Shown here: positions 25,323-33,822 of the stretch, piece after piece
How positions within the stretch are numbered: position 1 is the first letter of the stretch
How the letters are laid out: each line of letters begins with the position of its first letter
Origin: Clostridia bacterium
GTDB lineage: Bacteria; Bacillota; Clostridia; Oscillospirales; QAKW01
Assembly: GCA_017464525.1 (NCBI GenBank)
Contig: JAFTZM010000043.1
Location: 167,639 to 231,638, forward strand
Direction of reading: 5' to 3'
Length of the DNA: 64,000 nucleotides
The notes under the pieces: model-generated
The model's input: the letters and a program-made list of their open reading frames with translations, nothing else
Told to the model about the DNA's origin: nothing
Database searches by the model: none
Program-made: the position numbers and the translations under genes

Positions 25323-27131
25323 TCAATACACCTCGTAGTTGAAGAGATGGGCTACGGAGCTGCCGTAGTCCTCGTTTTTTTGTTCGCTGAAATAGGTGGA
25401 AATCGGGGTAAAACGCACCGCCTTGGCAGTAACATTCAGGGGGTGGCGGATAAACCGCTGGTGATTATTTTCCACCTCTACCGCAAGGCTCCAATCCCCC
25501 TTTTCATCCTGTACCTCGATCTTATAATGCTTGATGAGGCATTGGGGGAAGCCGAAGGTGGTTTGGTTATGGCTTTGGGGGAAGAACAGCACCGAGGAGT
25601 TATGCAGCCCATCCGGGTTGCCCTCGGTGTGCTCGCGGTTGAGGTCGCTATCCAGCACCAGCCGCACGCCGTTCACATGGGTGGGCTCTTCGAAAGTATA
25701 GATAATAGACTTATTCGTCTTGCCGAAATAGCCGTTATCGCAGCCCCAGATCCGGCGGTCGATGCCGTTCAGCAGTGCAGAGCAATCCCCGTATTCGCAG
25801 GTGAGGGTGGCTTTTTGCGTCAAGGGGGAAATTTTTCGCTTGAAACCGGGGAGGAAGCAATCGTCCTCCATCAGGGTGTCCTGAATTTCCGTGATCTTCT
25901 GGGCGCAGGCCTCCCGAGGGGTCAGTCCGTACTTCACCGCAATGGCGGCACCGGTCCCCGCCGCCTGGCCGATCACGCCGATGGTGCCCATCACCCGGGT
26001 GGAGCTGAAGGCCACATGGGAGGCACTGATATTCCGCCCCGCAAACATAAGGTTTTCAATATTACGGGAATAGAGGCTGCGGAAGGGAATGGGGTACGGC
26101 TCCGAAAGCCGCCGTTTCTGCAGGTGAGCGCCGCCCTTGGCATCCATATGGAAGCCGCCGGGCAGGTGGTTATCGATCTGCCAGCCGCCGTAGGCCACGG
26201 TATCCGGGAAGGGAGTGCAGCGTTCCACATCCTGCTGGGTCAACACATAATCCCCCATATACCGGCGGGATTCCCGCTTGCCGGGCAGAAAGCCCACCCA
26301 TTCCAGCTCCCAGTTTTCCGCCCCGTGGTCACCGTGGTTTTTGATATGATCCCATACGCCGAAGGCGATCTTCAGCAGCTCATCCCGCACCTCTTCGGTA
26401 TCGTCGATACTGTTCTGCATTCCGCCCAGCTCGATCCAATAGAAATTGGTGTTGATGGCGTACAGATCATGGGGCTTATGGTTCATGGCCTCATCGGTGG
26501 GGAAATCATAGGCCCATGCCGGGGGCTCATAGGAAACGGGATGATCCGTTTCCCGGCAATGGATCATTAGGCTCATCCCCATGGTATGGGTATCGGCAGT
26601 ATCCAGACCGAATTCCTCGCCGTAGGTACTTTTTGCCTCCCGGCCGACAGCATAATCGGCACCCACCAGCGGCGCTAAGATACTATCTCCGGAGCAATCC
26701 ACGAAGATCTTCGCCTTCACCTCATGCCAGAGGTAGGTGGTAAGCTGAAAGCCCTTGATCTTCTGAATCCTGCCCTTCTCGGCGGTGGCATCGCAGCAGG
26801 CGCAGTTGAGCAGCAGGGTAATATTTTCCTGAAATTTCACCATTTCATAAAGGAGCGCATCCCAAGTGGTGAAATTCCGTTTGGGGTTGCGGTACATATT
26901 TTCCAGCAGCAGCTCCTCCATAATGCCGGTCTCCTGCAGATCCCGCACCCGGGTGCCGGCGCCGCTGATCCACATCCGGATCTCACCGCTGGCGTTGCCA
27001 CCCAGAACCGGGCGATCCTGCATCAACACCACCTTGGCGCCGTGGCGAGCCGCCGAAATGGCGGTGAACATCCCGCCGATGCCCCCGCCGATGACGCAGA
27101 TATCTGCCATATGAAGCTTGGTTTTTAACAT
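25323..27131 (-). CDS. FAD-dependent oxidoreductase with C-terminal galactose-binding-like domain
   Basis: A 602-residue protein. Residues ~9-440 are a FAD_oxidored domain related to the downstream gene (VIGGGIGGMFTAISAARHG, VLGGNASGEIRMW, VDCSGDSILAPLVGADY, GKRESRRYMGDYVLT, FAGRNISASHVAFSSTRVMGT). Residues ~450-602 resemble an F5/8C/galactose-binding jelly roll (YTFEEPTHVNGVRLVLDSDL, IEVQDEKGDWSLAVEVENN, AVRFTPISTY). There is no signal peptide, so the sugar-binding-like tail acts in the cytosol, suggesting a glycoside or oligosaccharide substrate. The ATG at 27131 was preferred to a GTG at 27149, which lies in the ribosome binding site (AAGGGAAGAGG). First gene of a two-gene operon. Confidence 0.82.
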   Translation of the reverse strand: MLKTKLHMADICVIGGGIGGMFTAISAARHGAKVVLMQDRPVLGGNASGEIRMWISGAGTRVRDLQETGIMEELLLENMYRNPKRNFTTWDALLYEMVKFQENITLLLNCACCDATAEKGRIQKIKGFQLTTYLWHEVKAKIFVDCSGDSILAPLVGADYAVGREAKSTYGEEFGLDTADTHTMGMSLMIHCRETDHPVSYEPPAWAYDFPTDEAMNHKPHDLYAINTNFYWIELGGMQNSIDDTEEVRDELLKIAFGVWDHIKNHGDHGAENWELEWVGFLPGKRESRRYMGDYVLTQQDVERCTPFPDTVAYGGWQIDNHLPGGFHMDAKGGAHLQKRRLSEPYPIPFRSLYSRNIENLMFAGRNISASHVAFSSTRVMGTIGVIGQAAGTGAAIAVKYGLTPREACAQKITEIQDTLMEDDCFLPGFKRKISPLTQKATLTCEYGDCSALLNGIDRRIWGCDNGYFGKTNKSIIYTFEEPTHVNGVRLVLDSDLNREHTEGNPDGLHNSSVLFFPQSHNQTTFGFPQCLIKHYKIEVQDEKGDWSLAVEVENNHQRFIRHPLNVTAKAVRFTPISTYFSEQKNEDYGSSVAHLFNYEVY

Positions 27132-27165
27132 TTTCCTCTTCCCTTTCACAAATTCTTATGGTATG

Positions 27166-27171
27166 ATTATA
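27166..27171 (-). promoter_or_regulatory. -10 element of the FAD oxidoreductase operon
   Basis: A perfect minus-strand TATAAT 35 nt upstream of the start codon; the -35 region is poor (TTAGAC at 18 bp), consistent with a need for an activator. Confidence 0.5.
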
Positions 27172-27198
27172 GCAATCACAAATCAGAAAGTCTAACGG

Positions 27199-27228
27199 TT
27201 TCGTGACTAAATTTAAGCATTTTGTGAC
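27199..27228. promoter_or_regulatory. Candidate AraC operator: two TT(C/T)GTGAC half-sites 21 bp apart
   Basis: TTTCGTGAC (GTGAC at 27203-27207) and TTTTGTGAC (GTGAC at 27224-27228) are direct repeats exactly 21 bp apart in the divergent region before the AraC gene. Two-helical-turn spacing is typical of AraC family half-sites. Confidence 0.45.
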
Positions 27229-27236
27229 ATTAAGAA

Positions 27237-28094
27237 ATGAAAAAAGAATCCATTTATACCGGGGAGGTGCTCCCCCTCCCCGATCCTTTTATGAACTGGC
27301 AAAATCACCCCATCGGCAACCACCTTTATTACTCCTTTCGGGACACCCCCTACCGCAAAGAAAGCTTTCCCTCGGCGATGCACTACCACGAATACTACGA
27401 GCTGGTAGTATTTGAGCAGGGAGAGATCGATCAGCTTTGCGAATCAGCGGTCTACGCCCTGCGCACGGGGGATATTGTGGTCGAACCGCCGGGGCAGATG
27501 CACCACTCAGCGGTCCGCTCCCAAGCCACCCGGTATGTGCGCCATGTGTTTTACTTTTACCCCGAGGCATTTGCAAGCTTTCCCGGGCTTTTGGATTTTT
27601 TGGAGCGAGGCCCCATTCTCACCGCCGGGGAGCCGGAGACGCTTTTTACCCTTTTGCGGCAGTTAGACCAAGCGCTCTCCCGGCAGGAGCCTGCTGCAAA
27701 CGCCTTGGTCTGGGGGCTTTTGCTTCAATGCTTTTACCAAATGAGCCAAGCCACAGCCCGCCAAGAGTCCCCCGCCAAGCCGGGAGCACCGGCCGCCGCC
27801 AAGCAGTACATTGATAAAGAATACGCCTCCATCCGGACGGTGAGCGAGATCGCCGCCCACTTTTACTACAGCCGCGAGTATCTTTCCCGCCTCTTCCGCA
27901 CCCACTATAACATTACGGTGGCAGACTACCTGCGCTCCCGCCGGATCTTAGCGGCTCGCCCCCTTCTGAGTAAGGGGATCCCCCCGGCAGAGGTCTGCTT
28001 CCAGGTGGGGTTCGGGAGCCTTTCGGCCTTCAACCGGGCCTTTAAAGAGGAAACGGGGATGACCCCCACGGAATACAAAAAGATCGGGAAGTAA
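27237..28094 (+). CDS. AraC family transcriptional regulator of the FAD oxidoreductase operon
   Basis: A 285-residue AraC regulator, divergent from the FAD oxidoreductase operon. The N-terminal cupin has MHYHEYYELVVFEQGEID and RTGDIVVEPPGQMHHS (~48-95). The C-terminal ~100 residues have two HTH motifs (VSEIAAHFYYSREYLSRLF and VCFQVGFGSLSAFNRAF) and the GMTPTEYKK ending. There is no clear Shine-Dalgarno before the ATG at 27237 (only TTAAGAA), so expression may be low. Direct repeats 21 bp apart in the spacer are a likely binding site. Its terminator hairpin is duplicated around the repeat element that follows. Confidence 0.88.
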   Translation: MKKESIYTGEVLPLPDPFMNWQNHPIGNHLYYSFRDTPYRKESFPSAMHYHEYYELVVFEQGEIDQLCESAVYALRTGDIVVEPPGQMHHSAVRSQATRYVRHVFYFYPEAFASFPGLLDFLERGPILTAGEPETLFTLLRQLDQALSRQEPAANALVWGLLLQCFYQMSQATARQESPAKPGAPAAAKQYIDKEYASIRTVSEIAAHFYYSREYLSRLFRTHYNITVADYLRSRRILAARPLLSKGIPPAEVCFQVGFGSLSAFNRAFKEETGMTPTEYKKIGK

Positions 28095-28106
28095 TTCCCG
28101 AGCTTT
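28079..28106 (+). repeat. 28-bp terminator-containing direct repeat, left copy
   Basis: Contains the hairpin CGGGAAGTAATTCCCG at the end of the AraC gene. The same 28 bases, with one difference, recur at 28399-28426 on the other side of the mobile-like element. Confidence 0.85.
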
Positions 28107-28398
28107 GAGACTGTCAAAAAAGGCACCGACCGCAGAAAAATGTACAAGACGATGACCACATCGTCCCTTTCTTTTTTAGTGTAAAAACTATAACAGAAGT
28201 ACTATCAATTCCTCTTGAGGTTTAAAAAGAAAAATCCCGCCAAGGCGGGATTTAATCTGATTTTTTCTGCTTTCCGCCGCTCCGCTCTCTACCGTACCTC
28301 TGTACGCCGACGAGATCGGATCGGCGAAATCTGCACTCTTTTTATGAGAGTCTCCCAGCGTGTCAAAGATTGGAAAATCATACTTTTTTGACACGCCG
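28107..28398. repeat. Dispersed MITE-like element, copy 2
   Basis: Occupies the 332-nt gap between convergent genes. Shares its first 34 bases and its right part with copy 1 (19498-19763). The outer ends form an inverted repeat: TGTCAAAAAAG at 28112-28122 and CTTTTTTGACA at about 28384-28394. An inner inverted repeat (GAGACT...AGTCTC, right end at 28354) matches that in copy 1. Internal hairpin ATCCCGCC / GGCGGGAT. No gene is visible inside. Confidence 0.75.
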
Positions 28399-28428
28399 AA
28401 AGATCGGGAAATAATTCCCGAGCTTTTT
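28399..28428 (-). terminator. Terminator of the GH39 gene; right copy of the 28-bp direct repeat
   Basis: Minus-strand hairpin CGGGAATTATTTCCCG just past the stop codon at 28427. Identical, apart from one base, to 28079-28106, so each convergent gene now owns one copy of the hairpin. Confidence 0.7.
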
Positions 28429-29758
28429 ACTTTACTAAATATGCGATTTGGTTTTCTTGGAGCAGGAGTTTTTCGGAATCCAGTTCTGCTTTTTCCAGAT
28501 GATGGGTCTCATCCACAAGGTACACTTCAAAGCCTTGGAGGTTGGTCTCCACGACCCGCTCCTCGCCGATATTGGCGAGCAAGACGGCTTTTTTCTTGCC
28601 GTCGGTGGCGGCCACGGCGTAGATCTTTTCGTCTATCGTGCACTCCGCCTGCTGACCTAGTACAAACAGTTCGCCAAAGGCCTTGAAACCGTAGTAGAGG
28701 CAGAAAGGCTCAAACTTGGAGGGATTGAACATCCCGCCGTAGGTAGAGGCGCCTACCCTTGCATCGTAGTAGTTCAGCATGGTAACGTCGGTATCCTGCA
28801 TTGCCAGCAACATGGCCACCGCATGAGCGGCGGCGTAGGAGGTGCCGAGCCCCTCCCAGCTATGGGCGTTGTTCCACTCGTTGAGGTGGATCTCGCAATC
28901 AAACCCCCGCTCACGCAAGGAACGCTCCACGAACCGCTCAACCACGACGGTGCGGTCAACGTCGGAATAGCTGTGCCAGCTGAAGAAATCCAGCGGGGCA
29001 TTTTGCTCTTTGACGTAATCCAAAAACCCAAAGCAGAAGGTCAGAAACAGTTCATACCGTTCCCGGTAGATTTTTTTGAATTCGGCGGGAACGCCGTATT
29101 TTTCGGGATTGTTGAAGATGGCGTAAAAACCGCTGGAGGCATAGCCGCCCACCTTGATGGCATCGCCGAAGCAGGCTTTGAGATGCTTGGCGGTGACGGC
29201 GTACAACTCATAGTACTGCTCCACGGTGCCCACCCACATCTGGTTGATATCCTTGGCGGTTCCTTCGCCTTTCTGGAAGCCGTTATCGGGCTCGTTCCAG
29301 ATCTCCCAGTACTCGATGCCGAAACGGAAGCCGTGCGCCCAGCCTTCGTTATAGTGGCGGATGATATGCTCGCAGACCCGCGCCCATTTATGAGGGTCGG
29401 CGGGGGCGAAGATATGGCGGGGGCGGTAGCCCTTGGCCACCGCATTTTCGATGGTCTCGCCTAAGCGGAAGATGGGCGGGCAATCGACGTTCATCAGCTC
29501 CGAGATCAGCAGGTCGGTGTATTCAAAATCGTAGTTGGCGGGGTCCTGCTCGTCCTTGGAAAAATCGGGGAAGATGCAGGAGATATCCACCATTGGCAGA
29601 AGTCTTTTCACCCCCACGTCGTGGAGCCGGGCGTAAGGGATATGGGCCTCCTTCAGATAGGCAAACATGGTGCAATCGGTGGCCAGCATAGGCGGCTGAC
29701 CCACGGCGTGCATTGGTTTAATCTTGCCGACGATCTTTTCAAAATCAACCTTAAGCAT
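28427..29758 (-). CDS. GH39-like glycoside hydrolase (clan GH-A), intracellular
   Basis: A 443-residue enzyme with no signal peptide. It has a TIM barrel of the beta-xylosidase/alpha-L-iduronidase type: acid/base Glu in EIWNEPD (~155) and nucleophile Glu in HLNEWN (~293). The C-terminal ~70 residues form a small beta domain (KKKAVLLANIGEERVV). It is paralogous to 49661-50995 (both have KPMHAV, CEHIIRHYNEGWA, YWEIWNEPD, LNEWN, YYDAR, FGEL). Exact substrate is unknown: xyloside, uronide or other. It is the last gene of the MFS-GH123-GH39 operon, overlapping the previous gene by 8 nt, downstream of a LacI-type operator. Confidence 0.85.
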   Translation of the reverse strand: MLKVDFEKIVGKIKPMHAVGQPPMLATDCTMFAYLKEAHIPYARLHDVGVKRLLPMVDISCIFPDFSKDEQDPANYDFEYTDLLISELMNVDCPPIFRLGETIENAVAKGYRPRHIFAPADPHKWARVCEHIIRHYNEGWAHGFRFGIEYWEIWNEPDNGFQKGEGTAKDINQMWVGTVEQYYELYAVTAKHLKACFGDAIKVGGYASSGFYAIFNNPEKYGVPAEFKKIYRERYELFLTFCFGFLDYVKEQNAPLDFFSWHSYSDVDRTVVVERFVERSLRERGFDCEIHLNEWNNAHSWEGLGTSYAAAHAVAMLLAMQDTDVTMLNYYDARVGASTYGGMFNPSKFEPFCLYYGFKAFGELFVLGQQAECTIDEKIYAVAATDGKKKAVLLANIGEERVVETNLQGFEVYLVDETHHLEKAELDSEKLLLQENQIAYLVK

Positions 29759-31412
29759 TGGCGATCTCCTTGGCGATGGTCTCCCGCAGGTTGATGAGGT
29801 ACTGCGGGTCGGTGGGGTAATGGCAGAAATCGAGGGTGCCGTCGGTGCTTTCCATAATCAGCTTCTCAGCGGCCTCCCGGCCAAATTTTTCTTCATACAG
29901 CCGCAGGGCACGCATATCGTCCATGGCCTCCCGGAGGGCATTCAGCCGCAGAGAGCCCCAAGCCTCCCCATCGGTACCGGGATAGACCAAGAAGCAATCG
30001 CCGGCGGGGGTGAAGTAGCCGCCGTCGGGGTAGCCATAAGGATCCAGCACCGCCCGGGAATGGCAAGAATTATAAAAGTTATAGCCCCAATGGAGGAAGC
30101 CTTCGATGTTATAAAGATAAAGCTGAACACCCAGAATCCGGGTCCGGGCGGAGGGCATGGAAATGGAGCGATCGGAAACGCCGCCCTTCCCGCCGCCGCA
30201 ATAATAGACCCAAAGGCCGGGCACCTTGGCCTCAATAAAGGGCATAGCACCCCGGGTATGGGGCACGGGCTTTTCCAGAACCCCCTTGCTATAGAATTCA
30301 AAGCTGGAGAGGGCATCGATGATGGGATAGCCCTTCAGGTGCTTAGCGATGAGGTTTTTGCAGCGGCTATACTGCTCCAGCTGCTCCAGATGCGGTTCAT
30401 CGGAGACGTGGAAGAAGCACTTATGGTCCAGGCCACGCTTTTTGAACTCGGCCAGCACGGCGGGGATAAACTGATCCAGGAAATTGCCGTACTCGGGGCC
30501 CATAGAATCGGTATGCCAGCCGAAATACTTTTTCTTCCGGCCATTTACCTTCACGATGATCTTGGGGGCCGCCTTGGCTCCCCATTGCGTGAAGAAATGG
30601 GGGATCTCGAAATACTCGCCGCCGCAGGAAAGGTAAAGATCGATCCAGCGGTGGAGCTTCTCAAACCCAAAGGTATACTTGCCATCTGCCAGCTCAATAT
30701 CCACCAGCTGGGTGGTCAGCCGCTCGCCGCCGATGTAGGTATCCAGCTCGGGGGTGAAGATGGGGGTGAGGATCATATTGATGCCGTTCTGAACAGCGGT
30801 GCGCATGAAGCTTTCAATCAGCTTCCAATGCTTTTCGGAAAAGGCCTTCACATGGTAGTGGTTGGCGATGCAATCGGTATAGAACCATTCGGTATGAATG
30901 AGGGTCTGCTTGGGCAGCTCTGCATCCACCACCTGCACCCAGCCCTGCACCCGATTCAATTCCTCGTCCTTATGGGAGATGGCAACAGAGATATCATATT
31001 CCCCCGCCGCAAAGCCGGCAGGGAGGTCGATATCGATCCAGAGAGCATGGCTCTGGCCATGGGGCAGAGAGACCGCATCGGGGTAGATCAGCGGGCGGAG
31101 CAGATCCGGGTACATCCCTGGCTCGGTGCGGATAAATTCGCCGCCGGGCTCCATGCCGTAGGTGGGGTACATATTGGGCACATGGGAGACCAGACGCAGA
31201 GTGGCATACTTTGCCAGCGCCCCGCCCAACTGCACCGGGCACCAGCGCTGGATATCTGTAGTATCCCGGTTATCGGCACGGTAAAGCACCTGGAAGGAAA
31301 GCCGCTCATTACGGAACATGATAAAGCGGGTCTTTTCTGCCTTGCTTTCCAAAGGCTCATTGTAAAAGCATTTTTCCAGGGAGGAAACCATCTTCATTTC
31401 AACACTCAGCAT
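29751..31412 (-). CDS. DUF4091/GH123-type glycoside hydrolase-like protein, intracellular
   Basis: A 553-residue protein with an N-terminal beta-sandwich (~1-150; HALWIDIDLPAGFAAGEYDISVAI) and a TIM-barrel DUF4091/GH123-type domain (~165-530). HVSDEPH (~337-343) matches the Asp-Glu catalytic pair of GH123 beta-N-acetylgalactosaminidases, which use substrate-assisted catalysis. Other conserved-looking segments are WFYTDCIANHY and GFLHWGYNFYNSCHS. There is no signal peptide. The ATG overlaps the end of the MFS gene (stop at 31406) with AAAGGAG upstream; the end overlaps the GH39 start. The activity is inferred from fold and motif only. Confidence 0.8.
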   Translation of the reverse strand: MLSVEMKMVSSLEKCFYNEPLESKAEKTRFIMFRNERLSFQVLYRADNRDTTDIQRWCPVQLGGALAKYATLRLVSHVPNMYPTYGMEPGGEFIRTEPGMYPDLLRPLIYPDAVSLPHGQSHALWIDIDLPAGFAAGEYDISVAISHKDEELNRVQGWVQVVDAELPKQTLIHTEWFYTDCIANHYHVKAFSEKHWKLIESFMRTAVQNGINMILTPIFTPELDTYIGGERLTTQLVDIELADGKYTFGFEKLHRWIDLYLSCGGEYFEIPHFFTQWGAKAAPKIIVKVNGRKKKYFGWHTDSMGPEYGNFLDQFIPAVLAEFKKRGLDHKCFFHVSDEPHLEQLEQYSRCKNLIAKHLKGYPIIDALSSFEFYSKGVLEKPVPHTRGAMPFIEAKVPGLWVYYCGGGKGGVSDRSISMPSARTRILGVQLYLYNIEGFLHWGYNFYNSCHSRAVLDPYGYPDGGYFTPAGDCFLVYPGTDGEAWGSLRLNALREAMDDMRALRLYEEKFGREAAEKLIMESTDGTLDFCHYPTDPQYLINLRETIAKEIANA

Positions 31413-32680
31413 TCTTTTTCTCCTTTATTTTGGATTTGGGTGCGCAGATAAATAATGACTACAATATTCATCACAAAGCTGATGGCGGCGGTGACCTGCT
31501 GGGCGTAAACGCTCATTCCAAGGAAGGTGTTGCCACTCTTCTGAATATGGTCCACCAGCACGCCGGCGGCCAGGGTGGTCAGGAAACCCACCACACCGGA
31601 AACGGTCTGGGTGATGGCAATAGCATCGGCCCGGCGGGAAACCTCCACATAATCATAGACCAGATTGGTCAGGGCGCTGTTGATACCCGCCATGGCGATG
31701 GCATGGAAGGCATAATAAGCGGTATAAAAGATCTTACCGTTGGAAGGAACGGTGAAAATATTGACAAAAAAACTCAGGGTGGAAACGGCGTAGCAGGCGG
31801 TCAGCATCGTTTTGAAGGACTTTCTATCGGCATAGCTGCCCCAGAGGAAGCTGAAGGCGATCCGCACCCCGCTATAAATCAGAGAAAGCAGAGAGATAAA
31901 GGTCATGCTGAAGCCCAATTCCTTATTCTGATAGGAGCCGAGGAAGGGGGTGGAGGCATACATGGCGGCATACCATAATGCAAACAGCACGGCGAGTTTC
32001 AGGATGGTCTTATCCTTAAGCATAGCGGCAAAGGCCTTGCGCTTTCCGCTTTCTACCTTCACCGGCTTTTCCACCGAGCCGACCATAGTGATGGTATGCA
32101 GGATCATCAGCACTGCGATGGTAGCGCCGCAGATGATAAAGGCGGTCTTCAATTCCCCTTTAGCCTCAAAATAGTCCACAACGCCACCCATCGCAAAGGA
32201 GAAGCCAACGCCCATCACCAGGGAGACCATCTCCTTCACCGAGGTAAAGCGGCCCCGCTCCGAATCATCGATGAGGGACATAAACCAGTTCATCTTTTTG
32301 GGATGGACCAGGTTATAGAGCAAGTAAGCCAGCAGGATGGCCACCACAAACAGCACCGAGCGGAAGGGCTTTGCCCCGGTGCCCAGAGGGATGATATAAA
32401 GCAGCATAAAGAGCAGCTGATTCAGAACGCTGAAGGTAACCACCAGCCCCTTCACCCGCTTAGGGCGGATCAGCAGGGAGCCCAGCTGGAAAAGATGACC
32501 CAGCGAAATGATGGAGCTCATGATCCCGGTGAGCTGATCGCTCATGCCCAGAGATTCGGTAAGCTTGGCAAGATAGGCCCCTGCCACCAGGATAGAGATG
32601 AGATATTCAAAGCCTGCCTCTAAGATATATAAAAATCGGCTTGTCTTTAAATTTTTTTCATTGATTTCCAAAAAAAACAC
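31406..32680 (-). CDS. MFS transporter
   Basis: A 424-residue integral membrane protein with about twelve hydrophobic segments in two six-helix halves, the major facilitator fold. Segments include DSERGRFTSVKEMVSLVMGVG after helix 4 and SYADRKSFKTMLTACYAVS (loop 8-9 signature position). As first gene of an operon with two intracellular glycosidase-like genes, it probably imports the oligosaccharide they cut. Start is ambiguous: GTG at 32680 (GAGG 9 nt upstream) or TTG at 32671 (AGAGG 8 nt upstream); the longer form is listed. It is divergent from the LacI gene. Confidence 0.88.
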   Translation of the reverse strand: MFFLEINEKNLKTSRFLYILEAGFEYLISILVAGAYLAKLTESLGMSDQLTGIMSSIISLGHLFQLGSLLIRPKRVKGLVVTFSVLNQLLFMLLYIIPLGTGAKPFRSVLFVVAILLAYLLYNLVHPKKMNWFMSLIDDSERGRFTSVKEMVSLVMGVGFSFAMGGVVDYFEAKGELKTAFIICGATIAVLMILHTITMVGSVEKPVKVESGKRKAFAAMLKDKTILKLAVLFALWYAAMYASTPFLGSYQNKELGFSMTFISLLSLIYSGVRIAFSFLWGSYADRKSFKTMLTACYAVSTLSFFVNIFTVPSNGKIFYTAYYAFHAIAMAGINSALTNLVYDYVEVSRRADAIAITQTVSGVVGFLTTLAAGVLVDHIQKSGNTFLGMSVYAQQVTAAISFVMNIVVIIYLRTQIQNKGEKEC

Positions 32681-32693
32681 CTCTTTCTACCTC

Positions 32694-32721
32694 ATTATAG
32701 CAAGTTACCGCTAAAAATCAA
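32694..32721 (-). promoter_or_regulatory. Promoter of the MFS-GH123-GH39 operon
   Basis: Minus strand TTGATT (32716-32721), 16-bp spacer, TATAAT (32694-32699). The upstream edge of the -35 is 10 nt from the operator at 32732-32748. Confidence 0.65.
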
Positions 32722-32731
32722 GAAAAACTAC

Positions 32732-32748
32732 TACGAAACTTTTTCGTA
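32732..32748. promoter_or_regulatory. LacI-family operator, copy 1
   Basis: A perfect 7-3-7 palindrome, TACGAAA-CTT-TTTCGTA, between the divergent LacI and MFS promoters. Its reverse complement matches 49586-49602 at 16 of 17 positions. Centre is about 53 bp upstream of the predicted MFS transcription start. Confidence 0.72.
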
Positions 32749-32752
32749 AAAC

Positions 32753-32780
32753 TTGATTTCCCTTCAAAATGTGCTACAAT
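32753..32780 (+). promoter_or_regulatory. Promoter of the LacI gene
   Basis: TTGATT (32753-32758), 16-bp spacer, TACAAT (32775-32780), 18 nt before the start codon; 4 nt from the operator. Confidence 0.6.
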
Positions 32781-32798
32781 TATGCCGAGGTGATGACC

Positions 32799-33773
32799 AT
32801 GACATTACGGGAGCTTGCCGCAGAGGCAGGCGTTTCGGTGGCCACCGTTTCCAAGGCCTTTAAGAATTCCCCCGAGATTAGCCTCGCCACCCGGGAGCAG
32901 ATCTTTGAGATCGCCAGAAAGCACGGCTGCTTTCATAAATATTATAAAGAACAGTACGATAAAAAGGTGGTTGCGGTACTCTGCCCGGAGATCAAAAGCA
33001 ATCACTACAGCGAGCAGGTGGAATACATTCAGCAACGGCTGGCCCGGCGCAACATTGAGGTGCTCATCTCCACCGATGATTTCAACGAGAAAAAGCAGCA
33101 GCAGCTGATCCGCCTGCTGGCGGATCATGCCAAAGTGGATGGCATGATCGTTTTTGAGCTCCGCAGCCCCGTTCCCAAGGGCATCGAGGTGCCGGTGGTA
33201 GCGGTAGGGGCAATGGAAGGGGTGGCTCATGCCGATACCATCCAAGGCAGCTCTATCCGGACTATGTGCGCCGCCGTGGCCCATTTGAAGGAGCTGGGGC
33301 ACCGGCACATCGCCTTCATCGGGGAAGGGCTCACCACCCGTACCTCTTCTGTTTTTGAAAAGGCCCTGCAACAATATGAGCTGCCCCATGAGCTCACGGT
33401 GGTAGCGGAAGGGCGGTTTGAAGAGGCAGGCAGGGATGGCGTGCGCAGGCTGTTGCAGCGGGAGCGCCCCTTTACCGCCCTCATCTGCGCCTACGATTAC
33501 ATCGCCATCGGCGCCATCAAGGAGCTGAAAAAGCAAGGCTTGCGGGTCCCGGAGGATATTTCGGTCATCGGCATCAACAATATCCGCACCGCCGGGCATC
33601 TGGAAAAGGGCCTCACCACCATCGATCAGGCCAAGGAGGCCGCCTGCGATCTGGCCTGCGAGCTTTTGAAAAAGAAGATGCAAAACAAATACTACTGTTC
33701 CGGCACAGAGATCGAGATCACCGGAAGCCTGATTGTAAGAGAAACAACGGGGGCATGTAAGCAGACCACTTAA
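32799..33773 (+). CDS. LacI family transcriptional regulator
   Basis: A 324-residue LacI/GalR regulator. Residues 1-45 form the DNA-binding headpiece (TLRELAAEAGVSVATVSKAF, then a hinge-type region ending near HGCFHKYY). Residues ~58-320 form the periplasmic-binding-like sensor (VVAVLCPEIKSNHYSEQV, DGMIVFELRS, GHRHIAFIGEG, ALICAYDYIAIGAIKEL, ISVIGINNI). The ATG at 32799 has GAGG 8 nt upstream; earlier in-frame starts overlap the promoter. It is divergent from the MFS operon with a palindrome between them. The second operator copy before 49661 extends its likely regulon. The position of both sites upstream of the -35 leaves activation possible. Confidence 0.93.
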   Translation: MTLRELAAEAGVSVATVSKAFKNSPEISLATREQIFEIARKHGCFHKYYKEQYDKKVVAVLCPEIKSNHYSEQVEYIQQRLARRNIEVLISTDDFNEKKQQQLIRLLADHAKVDGMIVFELRSPVPKGIEVPVVAVGAMEGVAHADTIQGSSIRTMCAAVAHLKELGHRHIAFIGEGLTTRTSSVFEKALQQYELPHELTVVAEGRFEEAGRDGVRRLLQRERPFTALICAYDYIAIGAIKELKKQGLRVPEDISVIGINNIRTAGHLEKGLTTIDQAKEAACDLACELLKKKMQNKYYCSGTEIEITGSLIVRETTGACKQTT

Positions 33774-33792
33774 CTGAGTGGTCTGCTTTTTT
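33759..33792 (+). terminator. Terminator of the LacI gene
   Basis: Stem AAGCAGACCACT / AGTGGTCTGCTT with a 6-nt loop containing the stop codon, followed by TTTTTT. Confidence 0.9.
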
Positions 33793-33793
33793 A

Positions 33794-33822
33794 TTGACAA
33801 CGCAGCTTTGCGGGTGTATAAT
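33794..33822 (+). promoter_or_regulatory. Consensus sigma-A promoter of the ADH-ALDH-YhhN operon
   Basis: Perfect TTGACA (33794-33799), 17-bp spacer, perfect TATAAT (33817-33822): the only full-consensus promoter in the window. Confidence 0.85.
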
